A stretch of 44,798 bases of DNA from Arachnia propionica (GCF_003932785.1 NZ_RQYT01000023.1:1-44798), one strand, 5' to 3'; numbered from the stretch's first letter, positions 23,543 to 33,278 are shown. The notes: a model not told the origin generated them from the sequence alone. Numbers and translations: made by a program.

Positions 23543-24953
23543 CGAAGTCCTTCAACTCGTCCGCGAGCGCTGGCCGCACCCGGGCCCGCACCCGCGTCCC
23601 CTCGGCGGTGTGCTCGAGCTCCTCGATGGTCCCGGTCCGATGGATCCGATCCATGAGGTCACCGCGGGTGTACGGCACGAGGACGTCGACCGGGACCTCC
23701 GGGTTCGGTAACCTCGCCTCGACGGCCTCGGCCAGTTCGGCCAACCCCTGCCCGGTGCGTGCCGAGACCACCACGCTGTCGGGATGGTTGGCGCGCAACG
23801 CCATGAGGGTCATCGCGTCGGCCCGATCCGCCTTGTTGCAGACCAACAGCTCCGGCACCCCGATGGCCCCGATCTCCGCCAGCACCTCGCGGACGGCCGT
23901 GATCTGCCCCTCCGGGTCCGGATCGGAGGCGTCCACGACGTGGAGGAGCAGGTCCGCGGTGGCCGACTCCTCCAGCGTGGAGCGGAAGGCCTCGACGAGG
24001 TCGTGCGGGAGATGCCGGACGAAGCCGACGGTGTCGGTCAGGGTGAAGACACGACCGTCCCGGGTCTCGGTCCTGCGGGTCGTCGGGTCCAGGGTGGCGA
24101 AGAGCGCATCCTCCACGAGCACCCCCGCCCCGGTCAGCCGGTTGAGCAGGGAGGACTTGCCCGCATTGGTGTAGCCGACGATGGCGACGCTCGGGACCTG
24201 GTTCCTGCGACGCTCCGCCCGCTTCCCCTCCCGGGTGGCCTCCATGTCGCGGAGCTTGCGCCTGAGCTGGGCGATGCGATGGTGGATGCGGCGACGATCC
24301 GTCTCCAGCTTCGTCTCGCCGGGACCGCGACCGCCGATACCGGCCCCCGCCGCGGCACGTCCGCCCGCCTGCCGGGACAGGTTCCCACCCCAGCCACGAA
24401 GCCGCTGCTTGAGGTACTGGAGCTGGGCCAGCTCGACCTGGGCCTTGCCCTCGGCGGACTTGGCGTGGGAGGCGAAGATGTCGAGGATGAGCGCGGTGCG
24501 GTCCACCACCTTCACCTTGACCCGGTCCTCGAGGTTCCGCAGCTGGGCCGGTTGCAGTTCGCCGTCGCAGATGACGGTGTCCGCGCCCGTCGCGCGCACC
24601 ACCTCGGCGACCTCCTCCACCTTGCCCCGCCCGATGTAGGTGGCGGGATCCGGATGGGAGCGACGCTGCACGAGCGCCTCCAGCACCTCGGAGCCGGCCG
24701 TCTCCGCGAGGAGCTTCAGCTCGGCCATCGCATTGTCGGCGTCCTGCTGGGTGCCGGAGGTCCACACCGAGACCAGTACCACCCGCTCCAGCCGGAGCTG
24801 GCGGTACTCGACCTCCGAGATGTCCTCGAGTTCGGTGCGCATGCCGGCCACCCGCCGCAGCGAGTGGCGCTCGGCGAGGTCCTGCTGGTCACCGTCGTGG
24901 TTCGCCTCGGGATCGAGGACGTCATGGTTCTGGGTGTCAAAGGGGGAGCTCAT
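23535..24953 (-). CDS. hflX: GTPase HflX
   Basis: A 472-residue protein: N-terminal HflX domain (RAGA-type glycine-rich linker RAAAGAGIGGRGPGETKLE), then the G domain with G1 GYTNAGKSSL (about 257-266), G2 TLDPTTR, G3 DTVGFVRHLPHDLVEAF and G4 CNKAD. HflX binds stalled or heat-damaged ribosomes and splits them. The first 40 residues are an acidic, poorly conserved extension. It overlaps dinG, so the two genes share a transcript. Confidence 0.92.
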   Translation of the reverse strand: MSSPFDTQNHDVLDPEANHDGDQQDLAERHSLRRVAGMRTELEDISEVEYRQLRLERVVLVSVWTSGTQQDADNAMAELKLLAETAGSEVLEALVQRRSHPDPATYIGRGKVEEVAEVVRATGADTVICDGELQPAQLRNLEDRVKVKVVDRTALILDIFASHAKSAEGKAQVELAQLQYLKQRLRGWGGNLSRQAGGRAAAGAGIGGRGPGETKLETDRRRIHHRIAQLRRKLRDMEATREGKRAERRRNQVPSVAIVGYTNAGKSSLLNRLTGAGVLVEDALFATLDPTTRRTETRDGRVFTLTDTVGFVRHLPHDLVEAFRSTLEESATADLLLHVVDASDPDPEGQITAVREVLAEIGAIGVPELLVCNKADRADAMTLMALRANHPDSVVVSARTGQGLAELAEAVEARLPNPEVPVDVLVPYTRGDLMDRIHRTGTIEELEHTAEGTRVRARVRPALADELKDFGV

Positions 24954-25005
24954 CGTTGCACCATTCTGGCAGGCGGCCCCGACAAAATCCCCTCACACCG
25001 TCGGT

Positions 25006-25818
25006 TCAGTGTCGGAACTCCCCCTCCGCCACGACCAGCGCGGGCCCCGTCAGCCACGTGCCCCCGTCCTCGAAGGTCACCGTGAGGTCACCTCCGGGCA
25101 CCGACACCCGGACCGGACCCTCGACCCCGCTGCGCAGCCGATGCACCGTCGCGGCCGCGACGACCCCCGTCCCGCAACTCAGTGTCTCCCCGCAGCCCCG
25201 TTCATGGACCCGCATCCGCAACCGTCCCGGCTCGACCACGTGGATGAACTCGACGTTCACCCCGTTCGGGAAGGCCTCGGCGGGCTCCCAGGTCGGGGCG
25301 ATGGTCAGGTCCAGGGCGTCGAGTTCCTCCCCGTCGACGAAGCACACCGCGTGAGGGTTGCCGACATCGGCGGGATGGCCCTCCAGCTCCCGGCCCTGGT
25401 GCCGGATCGTCACCGGAGCCCGGCCCACCTTCACCTCGCCGAGATCGGTGGCCAGAGTGGAGTCCGGGAGTTCCCTCACCCTCCGCAGGCCCGCCCTCGT
25501 CGCGACGACGAACTCGGCCTCACCGACCAGGCCCTGCTCGAGCAGGTGCCGGGAGAACAACCGCAGACCGTTGCCGCACATCTCCGCGACGGAGCCATCG
25601 GCGTTCCGGTAGTCCATGAACCACACCGCCGGGTCGTCGGCATCACTGTCGGGGACGTTCCCGGCACGCACCACCCGGAGCACCCCGTCACCCCCGATGC
25701 CGCGCCGCCGATCACAGAGCCACACCACCTGCTCGGCCCTGAGATCCAAGGCCCCGTGATGGTCGTCGATGATGACGAAATCGTTGCCCGTGGCATGGCC
25801 CTTCGTGAACAGCATCAT
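25006..25818 (-). CDS. dapF: Diaminopimelate epimerase
   Basis: A 270-residue enzyme turning LL- into meso-diaminopimelate, for lysine and peptidoglycan. Both catalytic thiols are in place: Cys81 in MCGNGLR and Cys215 in LSCGTGV. GHATGNDFVIID at the start is typical. The ribosome binding site GAGAGGGA precedes the tandem ATGATG. It lies between miaA and hflX, all on the minus strand. Confidence 0.95.
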   Translation of the reverse strand: MMLFTKGHATGNDFVIIDDHHGALDLRAEQVVWLCDRRRGIGGDGVLRVVRAGNVPDSDADDPAVWFMDYRNADGSVAEMCGNGLRLFSRHLLEQGLVGEAEFVVATRAGLRRVRELPDSTLATDLGEVKVGRAPVTIRHQGRELEGHPADVGNPHAVCFVDGEELDALDLTIAPTWEPAEAFPNGVNVEFIHVVEPGRLRMRVHERGCGETLSCGTGVVAAATVHRLRSGVEGPVRVSVPGGDLTVTFEDGGTWLTGPALVVAEGEFRH

Positions 25819-25840
25819 TTGTCCCTCTCTGTCGTCCTCG

Positions 25841-26758
25841 TCACAACCCCACAGCTCTCAGTATGCGCTCGACGTTGTCGGGATCCCCCGCCGTGAGCCA
25901 CGTGATGCGCGGATCACGGCGGTACCACCCGAGTTGCTTGCGGAAGAACCGTCGCGTGGCCCGCTTCACCTCGTCCCGGGCCTCGGCCTCCGTGCGCAGC
26001 CCGTGGAGGTGTTCGATGACCTGCCGGTATCCAATCGCCATGCTGGCGGTCCGCCCCTCCGCGAGCCCCCGGTCGAGAAGTGAGTGCACCTCCGCCACGA
26101 GCCCCGCCTCGAACATCGCGTCGACCCGGGCGTCGATGCGTCGATCCAGTTCCGTCCGCTCCAGGGTCAACCCGAACTGGTGGACGCCGTCCAGCTCGTA
26201 GGTCCACTCGGGCAGCACGGCCTGATGCCCTCCCGTCAGCTCATGCACCTCGAGGGCCCGCACGATCCGGCGACCGTTCCCCGGCTCGATCCAGGCCGCC
26301 GATGCCGGGGCCACCTCGCTCAGCCGACGGTGCAGCGCCGCCGCCCCCAGCCGTTCCAGTTCCCCCTCGAGCCGGGCCCGCAGCTCGGGGTCCGAGCCGG
26401 GGAAGTCGAAATGGTCGGTGATGGCACGGGTGTAGAGCGCCGAGCCGCCGACGAGGACGGGCACCGCCCCGCGAGCCCTGATCCCCTCGATCACCTCGCG
26501 GGCCCGCCGCTGGAACCAGGCGACGCTGGCCGTCTCGGTGACGTCCATGACGTCCACCAGATGGTGGACGATGCCGCCGCGTTCCTCCGGAGCGGGCTTG
26601 GCCGTGCCGATGTCCATGCCGCGGTAGACGAGCATGGAGTCACCGTTGACGATCTCCCCGACGCCGCCATCGCGGGCCATCCGATGGCAGCACTCGATCG
26701 CGAGGGCGGACTTGCCCGTGGCCGTGGGGCCGACGAGAACGATCATGGGAGGCTGCAT
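25841..26758 (-). CDS. miaA: tRNA dimethylallyltransferase MiaA
   Basis: A 305-residue enzyme adding the dimethylallyl group to A37 of tRNAs reading UNN codons; the later step, by MiaB, is encoded nearby at 27102. P-loop GPTATGKS at residues 10-17, then NGDSMLVYRGMDIGTAKP, and DVMDVTE; the C-terminal end RRFFRKQLGWYRRDPRI is typical. I start at ATG 26758 (MQPPMIV) because upstream residues of the open frame are not conserved in this family. Confidence 0.93.
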   Translation of the reverse strand: MQPPMIVLVGPTATGKSALAIECCHRMARDGGVGEIVNGDSMLVYRGMDIGTAKPAPEERGGIVHHLVDVMDVTETASVAWFQRRAREVIEGIRARGAVPVLVGGSALYTRAITDHFDFPGSDPELRARLEGELERLGAAALHRRLSEVAPASAAWIEPGNGRRIVRALEVHELTGGHQAVLPEWTYELDGVHQFGLTLERTELDRRIDARVDAMFEAGLVAEVHSLLDRGLAEGRTASMAIGYRQVIEHLHGLRTEAEARDEVKRATRRFFRKQLGWYRRDPRITWLTAGDPDNVERILRAVGL

Positions 26759-26849
26759 GCCCCCATCCTGCCAGTGACAGTCCTGCGTGTCAGGGGGCAT
26801 CATGGTGGCAGGTGATGCATCTGGCACGCCATGAACAGTGAGGAGCAAC

Positions 26850-27044
26850 ATGGGTATCTTCGACGGCATCGGGGATCAGGTCGCCGCGCACGAGGAGAAG
26901 ATCGACGGCGCCATCGACAAGGGGGCCGAGATGCTCGACAAGGCCACCGGGAACAAGTTCGGCGACAAGATCGACTCGGGCGCCGAGTTCCTCAAGGAGA
27001 AGGTCGAGGACCTGGCGGGAAAGAACAAGCCCGCCGCTGAGTGA
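26850..27044 (+). CDS. MT0933-like antitoxin-family small protein
   Basis: A 64-residue, highly charged helical protein (MGIFDGIGDQVAAHEEKIDGA, then KGAEMLDKATGNKFGDKIDSG). The ATG at 26850 has GGAG six bases upstream; an in-frame ATG twelve bases earlier lacks one. The 'HxEKID.AIDK...D..TGNKF.DKID' pattern is that of the MT0933/Rv0909-like antitoxin family. No toxin gene is next to it: miaA lies on the other strand upstream and miaB converges downstream. It may be an orphan stress protein rather than a true antitoxin. Confidence 0.65.
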   Translation: MGIFDGIGDQVAAHEEKIDGAIDKGAEMLDKATGNKFGDKIDSGAEFLKEKVEDLAGKNKPAAE

Positions 27045-27058
27045 GGTCCCTGTCCGTG

Positions 27059-27086
27059 GGCCCCGTCGCGGAGACGCGACGGGGCC
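27059..27086. terminator. Strong stem-loop between convergent genes
   Basis: Perfect 12-bp arms GGCCCCGTCGCG and CGCGACGGGGCC with a GAGA tetraloop, 14 bases after the small gene's stop and 15 before the miaB stop. Tails are pyrimidine-rich only on the + side. Probably a bidirectional terminator. Confidence 0.72.
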
Positions 27087-27101
27087 TCGCTGTCCCTCCC
27101 G

Positions 27102-28565
27102 TCAGGCGGGTCGGCCGAGGCCTGGCATCCCCAGGGGGACCCCGCTCGGCGCGGGCTCCCTCGTGGTGGCCTCCCACGCGTCGCCACCGCGGGTCCTGCG
27201 AAGCCCCCGGATCGGCAGGTCCGAGTTGAGGTGGTGCGGGGCGGCGTGGGTGATGGTCGCCATCGCGATGTCCCCGGGCCGGGGACGTTCGGCCATGTCG
27301 TCGCTCACCCTGACGTGGACGAGTCGGTTGTCCCGCGCCCGCCCACTCATCCGGTTGGTCTCGGCATCCTTGCGGCCCTCCCCGAGGGCGAACATGACCT
27401 CGACCTCCTGCCCCTCGAAGCGCCGGTTCTCCTCCCACGCGATCTCACCGACCAGCTCGACGAGACACTCATAGCGCGCCTGGACCGCTTCCTTGGCCAC
27501 CTGGTTCGGCATCTCGGCCGCGGGGGTGCCCGGACGCTTCGAGTACTGGAACGTGAAGGCCGCGGAGAACCGCGCCTGCCGCACCACCTCCATCGTCGCC
27601 TCGAAGTCCTCCTCGGTCTCCCCGGGGAAGCCGACGATGATGTCCGTGGTGATCGCGGCGTGGGGCATCGCCTGCCGCACCCGCTCGAGGATCCCGAGGA
27701 ACCGCTCGCTGCGGTAGGAGCGCCGCATCGCCTTGAGCACCGCGTCCGAGCCGGACTGGAGCGGCATGTGGAGCTGCGGCATGACGTTGCGGGTCTCGGC
27801 CATGGCGGCGATGACGTCGTCGGTGAAGTCCCTCGGGTGCGGGGAGGTGAACCTGACCCGCTCCAGCCCGTCGATCTCCCCGCAGGCCCGCAGCAGCTTC
27901 GCGAAGGCCTGGCGATCCCCGAACTCGACACCATAGGCGTTGACGTTCTGGCCGAGCAGCGTGATCTCCTGAACTCCCTGCTCGACGAGCATGCGGATCT
28001 CGGCGAGGATGTCGCCCGGGCGGCGATCGGTCTCCTTGCCGCGCAGCTGCGGCACGATGCAGAAGGTGCACGTGTTGTTGCACCCCACACTCACCGAAAC
28101 CCACGCCGAGTAGGGCGACTCCCGCCGGCTCGGGAGATTGCTCGGAAAGGTCTGCAGCGCCTCGACGATCTCGATCTGGGCGGCCTCCTCCACCCGGGCC
28201 CGCTCCAGCAGCGTCGGCAGGCTGCCGACGTTGTGGGTCCCGAAAACGACATCCACCCACGGCGCCCGACGCTGAATGATCTCCCGGTCCTTCTGCGCCA
28301 TGCAGCCACCGACGGCGATCTGCATGCCGGGGTGCTGGGCCTTCACCGCGGCCATGTGCCCGAGGTTCCCGTAGAGACGGTTGTCGGCGTTCTCCCGCAC
28401 CGCGCAGGTGTTGAAGACGACGACGTCGGCGCCGGCACCGAGGACCTGGTCGTCGCCCTCGGCGCGTTGCAGTCCGGCCTCCTCCAGGAGTCCGGAGATC
28501 CGTTCGGAGTCGTGGACGTTCATCTGGCAGCCGTAGGTGATGACGTGGTAGGTGCGCGCGCTCAT
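27102..28565 (-). CDS. miaB: tRNA-2-methylthio-N6-dimethylallyladenosine synthase MiaB
   Basis: A 487-residue radical SAM methylthiotransferase. The UPF0004 domain has its three cysteines (YGCQMN at Cys13, NTCAVRE, GGCMAQ); the radical SAM cluster motif is [12 protein letters not shown]; a TRAM domain follows at the end. It acts on i6A37 made by MiaA. The start at ATG 28565 is taken because the open upstream frame is not conserved; TATAGT ends about ten bases before it, so the leader may be very short. Confidence 0.93.
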   Translation of the reverse strand: MSARTYHVITYGCQMNVHDSERISGLLEEAGLQRAEGDDQVLGAGADVVVFNTCAVRENADNRLYGNLGHMAAVKAQHPGMQIAVGGCMAQKDREIIQRRAPWVDVVFGTHNVGSLPTLLERARVEEAAQIEIVEALQTFPSNLPSRRESPYSAWVSVSVGCNNTCTFCIVPQLRGKETDRRPGDILAEIRMLVEQGVQEITLLGQNVNAYGVEFGDRQAFAKLLRACGEIDGLERVRFTSPHPRDFTDDVIAAMAETRNVMPQLHMPLQSGSDAVLKAMRRSYRSERFLGILERVRQAMPHAAITTDIIVGFPGETEEDFEATMEVVRQARFSAAFTFQYSKRPGTPAAEMPNQVAKEAVQARYECLVELVGEIAWEENRRFEGQEVEVMFALGEGRKDAETNRMSGRARDNRLVHVRVSDDMAERPRPGDIAMATITHAAPHHLNSDLPIRGLRRTRGGDAWEATTREPAPSGVPLGMPGLGRPA

Positions 28566-28686
28566 GGTGGCCCAACTATAGGAGATCGGACGAGGATGAC
28601 GGTGCGTCGACGTGTGCCCGTGACGCGCCGCCCCGACGCGATGGGGTCCCAACAGGTGACGACCGTTCTCCTCGTGGCACCCCTGC

Positions 28687-28721
28687 CGGAACGTCACCAG
28701 TTGACTCATGGTGACGTTCCG
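28687..28721. promoter_or_regulatory. 35-bp perfect palindrome before the aldose epimerase gene
   Basis: 13-bp arms CGGAACGTCACCA and TGGTGACGTTCCG separated by nine bases. It ends 28 bases before the epimerase ATG, overlapping the place of a -35 box for the -10-like TCTAAT at 28736-28741. No T-tail, and it is in the promoter region, so it is more likely an operator than a terminator. The regulator is unknown. Confidence 0.6.
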
Positions 28722-28749
28722 CCGCTGCTTCACCCTCTAATGTGGGGTC

Positions 28750-29637
28750 ATGATCCATCCCACCGGTGAACAGTACGAGATCCGCAGCCATCGCTGGAGT
28801 GCCGTCACCACCCAGGTCGGCGCGGGGTTGCGCAGCCTGAGGCTGGACGGCGTCGAGCTCCTGGACACCTACGAGGCGGACGAACAGCCGCGGCGCTGGC
28901 AGGGGGCCCACCTGATGCCGTGGCCGAACCGGCTGCGCGATGGCCGTTACTCCATCGGGGAGACCAGCCACCAGCTCCCCATCAACGAGGTGGCGCGGGC
29001 GAACGCGAACCACGGGTTCAACGTCGGCCAGCAGTGGGAGGTGCTCTCCCACATGACCTCCGCGGTGCGGCAACGCACGGTCTTCTGGCCGCGGCGGGGT
29101 TGGCCGGGGATCCTCGCCGTCGAGATCCTGCATGAACTGACGGAGGACGGGCTGTCGGTGGAGGTCCTCGCCACCAACATCGGTGTGGAGCCGTTCCCCT
29201 GGGGCTACGGCGTCCACCCCTACTTCCGGTTCGACGACCTGAGCCGGGTTGAACTCACCATCCCCTTCGACGCGGAGCTCACCGTGGATCCGGAGCGGCT
29301 GCTGCCGATCCATCTCGGGCCGATCAGCGCCGAGCACGACTTCACCGCTCCGCGACGCATCGGTTCGACGGAACTCGACACCGCCTTCACGGACCCCCTG
29401 ACCAGGGAATGGGCCGTGACGTTGTCCGGCGACGGGCGTTCCATCGAGGTCTGGGGTGACGCGACGACGCAGTGGGTCCAGGTGTTCACCCCACCGACGC
29501 GGGCCAGCATCGCGGTCGAGCCGATGACCTGCGGGCCCAACGCCTTCAACGAGGGCCCGACCCACCGGGACCGGATCCTGCTGCGGGCGGGCGAGTCCGC
29601 CCGGGCCCGTTGGGGAGTGCGGTTGCCGGTCGGGTGA
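28750..29637 (+). CDS. Aldose 1-epimerase family protein
   Basis: A 295-residue galactose mutarotase-like beta-sandwich protein. Likely catalytic residues are visible: the His in ANHGFNVGQQW, the His in YGVHPYFRF and the Glu in AVEPMTCGPNAFNEG. It should interconvert alpha and beta anomers of an aldose or sugar phosphate; substrate unknown. The -10-like TCTAAT lies nine bases before the ATG, and no ribosome binding site is seen, so the mRNA may be leaderless. It is convergent with rny, 14 bases apart. Confidence 0.85.
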   Translation: MIHPTGEQYEIRSHRWSAVTTQVGAGLRSLRLDGVELLDTYEADEQPRRWQGAHLMPWPNRLRDGRYSIGETSHQLPINEVARANANHGFNVGQQWEVLSHMTSAVRQRTVFWPRRGWPGILAVEILHELTEDGLSVEVLATNIGVEPFPWGYGVHPYFRFDDLSRVELTIPFDAELTVDPERLLPIHLGPISAEHDFTAPRRIGSTELDTAFTDPLTREWAVTLSGDGRSIEVWGDATTQWVQVFTPPTRASIAVEPMTCGPNAFNEGPTHRDRILLRAGESARARWGVRLPVG

Positions 29638-29651
29638 CGCCGTCGCCCCGT

Positions 29652-31259
29652 TCAGTGGGCCAGTTCGGTGGCCCGCGACTCCCTCACCACGGTGATCCGG
29701 ATCTGCCCCGGGTAGGTGAGATTGCGCTGCACCTCCGCGGCGATCTCCTTGGCCAGGACCTGACTTCCCTGGTCATCGACCTCCTCGGGCGCCACCATGA
29801 CCCTCACCTCACGTCCGGCCTGCATGGCATAGGCCCGGGTGACCCCCGGCTGCCCCATGGCGATCGCCTCGAGGTGCTGCATCCGTTCGACGTAGGCCTC
29901 GAGTGACTCCCTTCGGGCACCGGGGCGGGACCCGGAGATGGCGTCCGCCGCCTGGGTGAGGACCGCCTCCACGGTGCGGGGCTGCACCTCGTTGTGGTGC
30001 GCCTCCACCGCATGGACGATGTCCTCGTCCTCACCGTGCCGACGCAGCAGATCGGCTCCGATGAGGGCGTGCGGCCCCTCCGTCTCATGGGTGAGGGCCT
30101 TGCCGATGTCGTGCAGGAAGGCCGCCCGCTTGCACTGCGCCACGTCCAGGCCGAGTTCCGCCGCCATGACTCCCGCCAGGTGGGCGCACTCCTTGAGGTG
30201 GGCGAGGACGTTCTGCCCGTAGCTGGTGCGGAACGCGAGGGAACCCACCACCGGGACGAGATCGGGGTGCAGATCCGTGATGCCGACCTCCAGCAACGCC
30301 TGCTCGCCCGTGCTGAGGATGCGCTCCCCGAGCAGGCGCTGGCTCCGTTCGTGCACCTCCTCGATCCGAGCGGGATGGATGCGGCCGTCGGCGACGAGGT
30401 CGGCCAGGGTCATCCGGGCCGCTTCCCGGCGCACCGGGTCGAAGCAGCTGAGCAGCACCATCTCCGGGGTGTCGTCCACCATGACGTTGACCCCGGTGAT
30501 CTGCTCGAAGGCGCGGATGTTGCGGCCCTCCCGCCCGATGATCCGCCCCTTCATCTCGTCGCCGGGGAGATCGACGCTGGTGACGACGGATTCGGAGGTC
30601 TGCTCCGCAGCGCATCGCTGGATGGCACTCACCACGATGGATCGGGCCCGCTCCTCCGCCTGCCGTCGGGCCTCCTCCTCGATGTCCCGGGCCAGGGTGG
30701 CGGCCTCGATGCGGGCCTGATGCTCGGCCTGGGCCACGACCTCGGCATGGGCCTGGGCGACGGTCAGTCCCGCGATGCGTTCGAGCTCGGAGGTGAGGCG
30801 GTCCTGCTCGGCCGCCAGTTCCTCGCGACGCTGCTTGAGCTCACGTCGTTGCTGTTCCAGCAGCTCGGCGCGGGTGGCCAGCCCCTCCACCTCGGCGGCC
30901 AGCCGGTCCTCGCGCTCGTGGAGGCGCTCCTCCTGCCGCTCCTGCGTGGCGCGCTGCTCGCGCAGCTCGGCCCGCTGCGCCGCGATGGAGGCCTCGAGTT
31001 CGTCGCGTCGCCGATCCAGCTCCGCCACGGTCTGGTTGACGTGTTCCTCGGCCTGTTCCAGCACCCGCTTGGCATCCGCCCGCACCCGTTCCGCGGCCTC
31101 GCTGGCCTGCTGACGCACATCGTCGGCGACGTTGCGGGACCGTCCCTCCGCACGGAGGTGCTCCTCGAGGAAGCGTTTCGTGGTGCGGTTGTTCCTCACG
31201 ACGACCACCGCCAGGAAGACCGCGAGAACGCCTGGCACCAGCCAACCGATCCACTCCAC
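29652..31259 (-). CDS. rny: Ribonuclease Y
   Basis: A 535-residue membrane-anchored endoribonuclease that starts mRNA decay. From GTG 31259 (AAGGAG upstream): one N-terminal helix (WLVPGVLAVFLAVVVV), a long Glu/Arg/Gln-rich coiled coil to about residue 230, a KH domain (VDLPGDEMKGRIIGREGRNI) and an HD domain (AAFLHDIGKALTHE). The longer open frame upstream lies over recX and is not used. It follows recX by 13 bases, so recA-recX-rny is probably one operon. Confidence 0.92.
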   Translation of the reverse strand: MEWIGWLVPGVLAVFLAVVVVRNNRTTKRFLEEHLRAEGRSRNVADDVRQQASEAAERVRADAKRVLEQAEEHVNQTVAELDRRRDELEASIAAQRAELREQRATQERQEERLHEREDRLAAEVEGLATRAELLEQQRRELKQRREELAAEQDRLTSELERIAGLTVAQAHAEVVAQAEHQARIEAATLARDIEEEARRQAEERARSIVVSAIQRCAAEQTSESVVTSVDLPGDEMKGRIIGREGRNIRAFEQITGVNVMVDDTPEMVLLSCFDPVRREAARMTLADLVADGRIHPARIEEVHERSQRLLGERILSTGEQALLEVGITDLHPDLVPVVGSLAFRTSYGQNVLAHLKECAHLAGVMAAELGLDVAQCKRAAFLHDIGKALTHETEGPHALIGADLLRRHGEDEDIVHAVEAHHNEVQPRTVEAVLTQAADAISGSRPGARRESLEAYVERMQHLEAIAMGQPGVTRAYAMQAGREVRVMVAPEEVDDQGSQVLAKEIAAEVQRNLTYPGQIRITVVRESRATELAH

Positions 31260-31272
31260 GGCCGCTCCTTCC

Positions 31273-31803
31273 TCAGGAATCCTGATCTGGAAGCCTATAC
31301 CCGCACGACACCCCGTCGGAGGCACCCTCCCCTTCCTCGGACTCCCCCAGCACGGAGGCCAGCACCGTGAGACAGATCCCCTGGCTGAAGCCTCGACGGG
31401 CCAGGGCGGCGTGCAGGCGCCGGCGCACCACGACGGGAGCCAACCCTCCCATGCCACGAAGACGTCGCTCCGCGAAGGCGAGGGCGGTGGACAGCTCATC
31501 GTCGCGTTCCAGGTCCACCAGAGCCGCCTCGGCGATCTCGTCGGCCACCCCCCGACGCCGGAGCTCCATCCGGATACGGACCCTTCCCTGCCGGTCGATC
31601 TCGCTGCGTGTGCGCACCAGGGCCCGCGCGAAGGCCGCATCGTCGATGAGCCCCACCTCGGTGAAGCGCTCCACGAGCTGGTCGATCAGCTCCTCGGGCA
31701 CCGCCTTGGCCGCGAGTCTGGCCCGCAGTTCGGCCTCGGATCGGCTACGCGTCTCGAGCAGGCGCAGCGCGATCCGCCGGGCAAACTCCAGGTCAGAAGT
31801 CAA
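31273..31803 (-). CDS. recX: Regulatory protein RecX
   Basis: A 176-residue protein of three-helix repeats that limits RecA filament growth. [41 protein letters not shown] and [16 protein letters not shown] are the RecX repeats. TTG start overlapping the end of recA by 11 bases, so it is translated from the same SOS-induced message. Confidence 0.9.
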   Translation of the reverse strand: MTSDLEFARRIALRLLETRSRSEAELRARLAAKAVPEELIDQLVERFTEVGLIDDAAFARALVRTRSEIDRQGRVRIRMELRRRGVADEIAEAALVDLERDDELSTALAFAERRLRGMGGLAPVVVRRRLHAALARRGFSQGICLTVLASVLGESEEGEGASDGVSCGYRLPDQDS

Positions 31804-32845
31804 CCTCCACCTCGCCGGTCTCGGGGTTGATCCGCTCCTCCCCCTCCGGGGAGTCGCCGAGCCCCAGCGCCACCCGGATCTTCTGGTCGATCTCGTTGGC
31901 GACCTCGGGATTGTTCCTCAGGAAGTTCCTGGCGTTCTCCTTGCCCTGGCCGAGCTGGTCGGAACCGTAGGTGAACCAGGCGCCGGCCTTGCGGATGACG
32001 CCGTTGGCCACACCCATGTCAATGAGGCTGCCCTCGCGGGAGATACCCTCCCCGTAGATGATGTCGAACTCCGCCTGCTTGAACGGCGGGGCCACCTTGT
32101 TCTTGACGACCTTGACCCGGGTGCGGTTGCCCACCATCTCGGAACCGTCCTTGAGCGTCTCGATGCGCCGCACGTCCAGGCGCACCGAGGAGTAGAACTT
32201 CAGTGCCCGACCGCCGGTGGTGGTCTCGGGGGAGCCGAACATGACCCCGATCTTCTCGCGCAGCTGGTTGATGAAGATCGCCGTGGTCCCTGCGGACTTG
32301 AGGGCTCCCGTCATCTTCCGCAGGGCCTGGCTCATGAGCCTGGCCTGGAGGCCCACGTGGGAGTCACCCATCTCCCCCTCGATCTCCGCCCTCGGGGTCA
32401 GCGCGGCAACCGAGTCGATGACGATGAGCGCCAGTGCGCCGGAGCGCACGAGGGTGTCGGCGATCTCCAGCGCCTGCTCACCGTTGTCCGGCTGGGAGAC
32501 CAGCAGCTCGTCCGTCTTGACGCCCAGCTTGGCCGCGTAGTCCGGGTCGAGGGCGTGCTCGGCGTCGATGAAGGCGCAGATCCCGCCCTCCGCCTGTGCG
32601 TTCGCGATGGCGTGGAGGGCGACGGTGGTCTTGCCGGAGGACTCCGGGCCGTAGATCTCGATGATCCGGCCCCGCGGCAGACCCCCGATCCCCAGCGCCA
32701 CGTCGAGGGCGACGCTGCCCGTGGGGATCACGTCGATGGGGAGCCGGCTGTCCTCCCCGAGGCGCATGACAGAGCCCTTGCCGTGCGCCTTCTCGATCTG
32801 GGCGAGTGCCGCCTCCAGAGCCTTGGCGCGATCCGCGACCGACAT
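31793..32845 (-). CDS. recA: Recombinase RecA
   Basis: A 350-residue RecA with Walker A GPESSGKT (66-73), [10 protein letters not shown], the L2-loop region [22 protein letters not shown] and an acidic tail. It pairs homologous DNA and triggers LexA self-cleavage. No intein. ATG 32845 with AAAGGA upstream is preferred to the GTG five codons earlier. An SOS box lies 131 bases upstream. Confidence 0.98.
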   Translation of the reverse strand: MSVADRAKALEAALAQIEKAHGKGSVMRLGEDSRLPIDVIPTGSVALDVALGIGGLPRGRIIEIYGPESSGKTTVALHAIANAQAEGGICAFIDAEHALDPDYAAKLGVKTDELLVSQPDNGEQALEIADTLVRSGALALIVIDSVAALTPRAEIEGEMGDSHVGLQARLMSQALRKMTGALKSAGTTAIFINQLREKIGVMFGSPETTTGGRALKFYSSVRLDVRRIETLKDGSEMVGNRTRVKVVKNKVAPPFKQAEFDIIYGEGISREGSLIDMGVANGVIRKAGAWFTYGSDQLGQGKENARNFLRNNPEVANEIDQKIRVALGLGDSPEGEERINPETGEVEVDF

Positions 32846-32976
32846 GTTGGTTCCTTTCACTCGACGAACCCGCGGCGCGAGTCCACGTCCTTACACCTTC
32901 ACTGTAGGGAGCAGGACTGACATTTCTGCGCCCGAGCACTGCGGGTGTGGACAACCAGCAGCGGGACACAGCTTAG

Positions 32977-32992
32977 ACGAACACCTGTTCGA
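32977..32992 (-). promoter_or_regulatory. LexA (SOS) box of recA
   Basis: ACGAACACCTGTTCGA: the core CGAAC-N4-GTTCG of the SOS consensus is complete, with one outer position off. It is 131 bases upstream of the recA start, implying a leader of about 100 bases, as is usual for actinobacterial recA. Confidence 0.82.
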
Positions 32993-33034
32993 TTGCCGTC
33001 ATCCTCGGCGTGTCGCCCGCGGTCGGCGTGCCCG

Positions 33035-33229
33035 TCAGCGCATCCGATCCGGTAGACCGAGCTCCTCCCACACGGCCCGCCAGATCGTCTTGCAGGGGAC
33101 CCGGTCCCGCAACGCCTCATCGAGGGTGCGGCTGTCGAGGCCCTGGAGAGCGACCGTGGCCGCCCAGCTCGGGGCATAGTCCTCCCCGAGAACCGCATCG
33201 AGTCGTGATCTCAGCTCTGCTTCTCGCAC
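33035..33229 (-). CDS. DUF3046 family protein
   Basis: A 64-residue protein with the family pattern LDAVLGEDYAPSWAATVALQ, then TLDEALRDRVPCKTIWRAV. The GTG at 33229 gives the usual family length; the frame is open to 33277. Mycobacteria carry a related gene just upstream of recA (as recalled), and the same place is kept here. Function unknown. Confidence 0.75.
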   Translation of the reverse strand: MREAELRSRLDAVLGEDYAPSWAATVALQGLDSRTLDEALRDRVPCKTIWRAVWEELGLPDRMR

Positions 33230-33278
33230 AGGAATCAAGTATCCCGAAAAAAGCTCGCGTAGGAAGTGATCAGCCACC

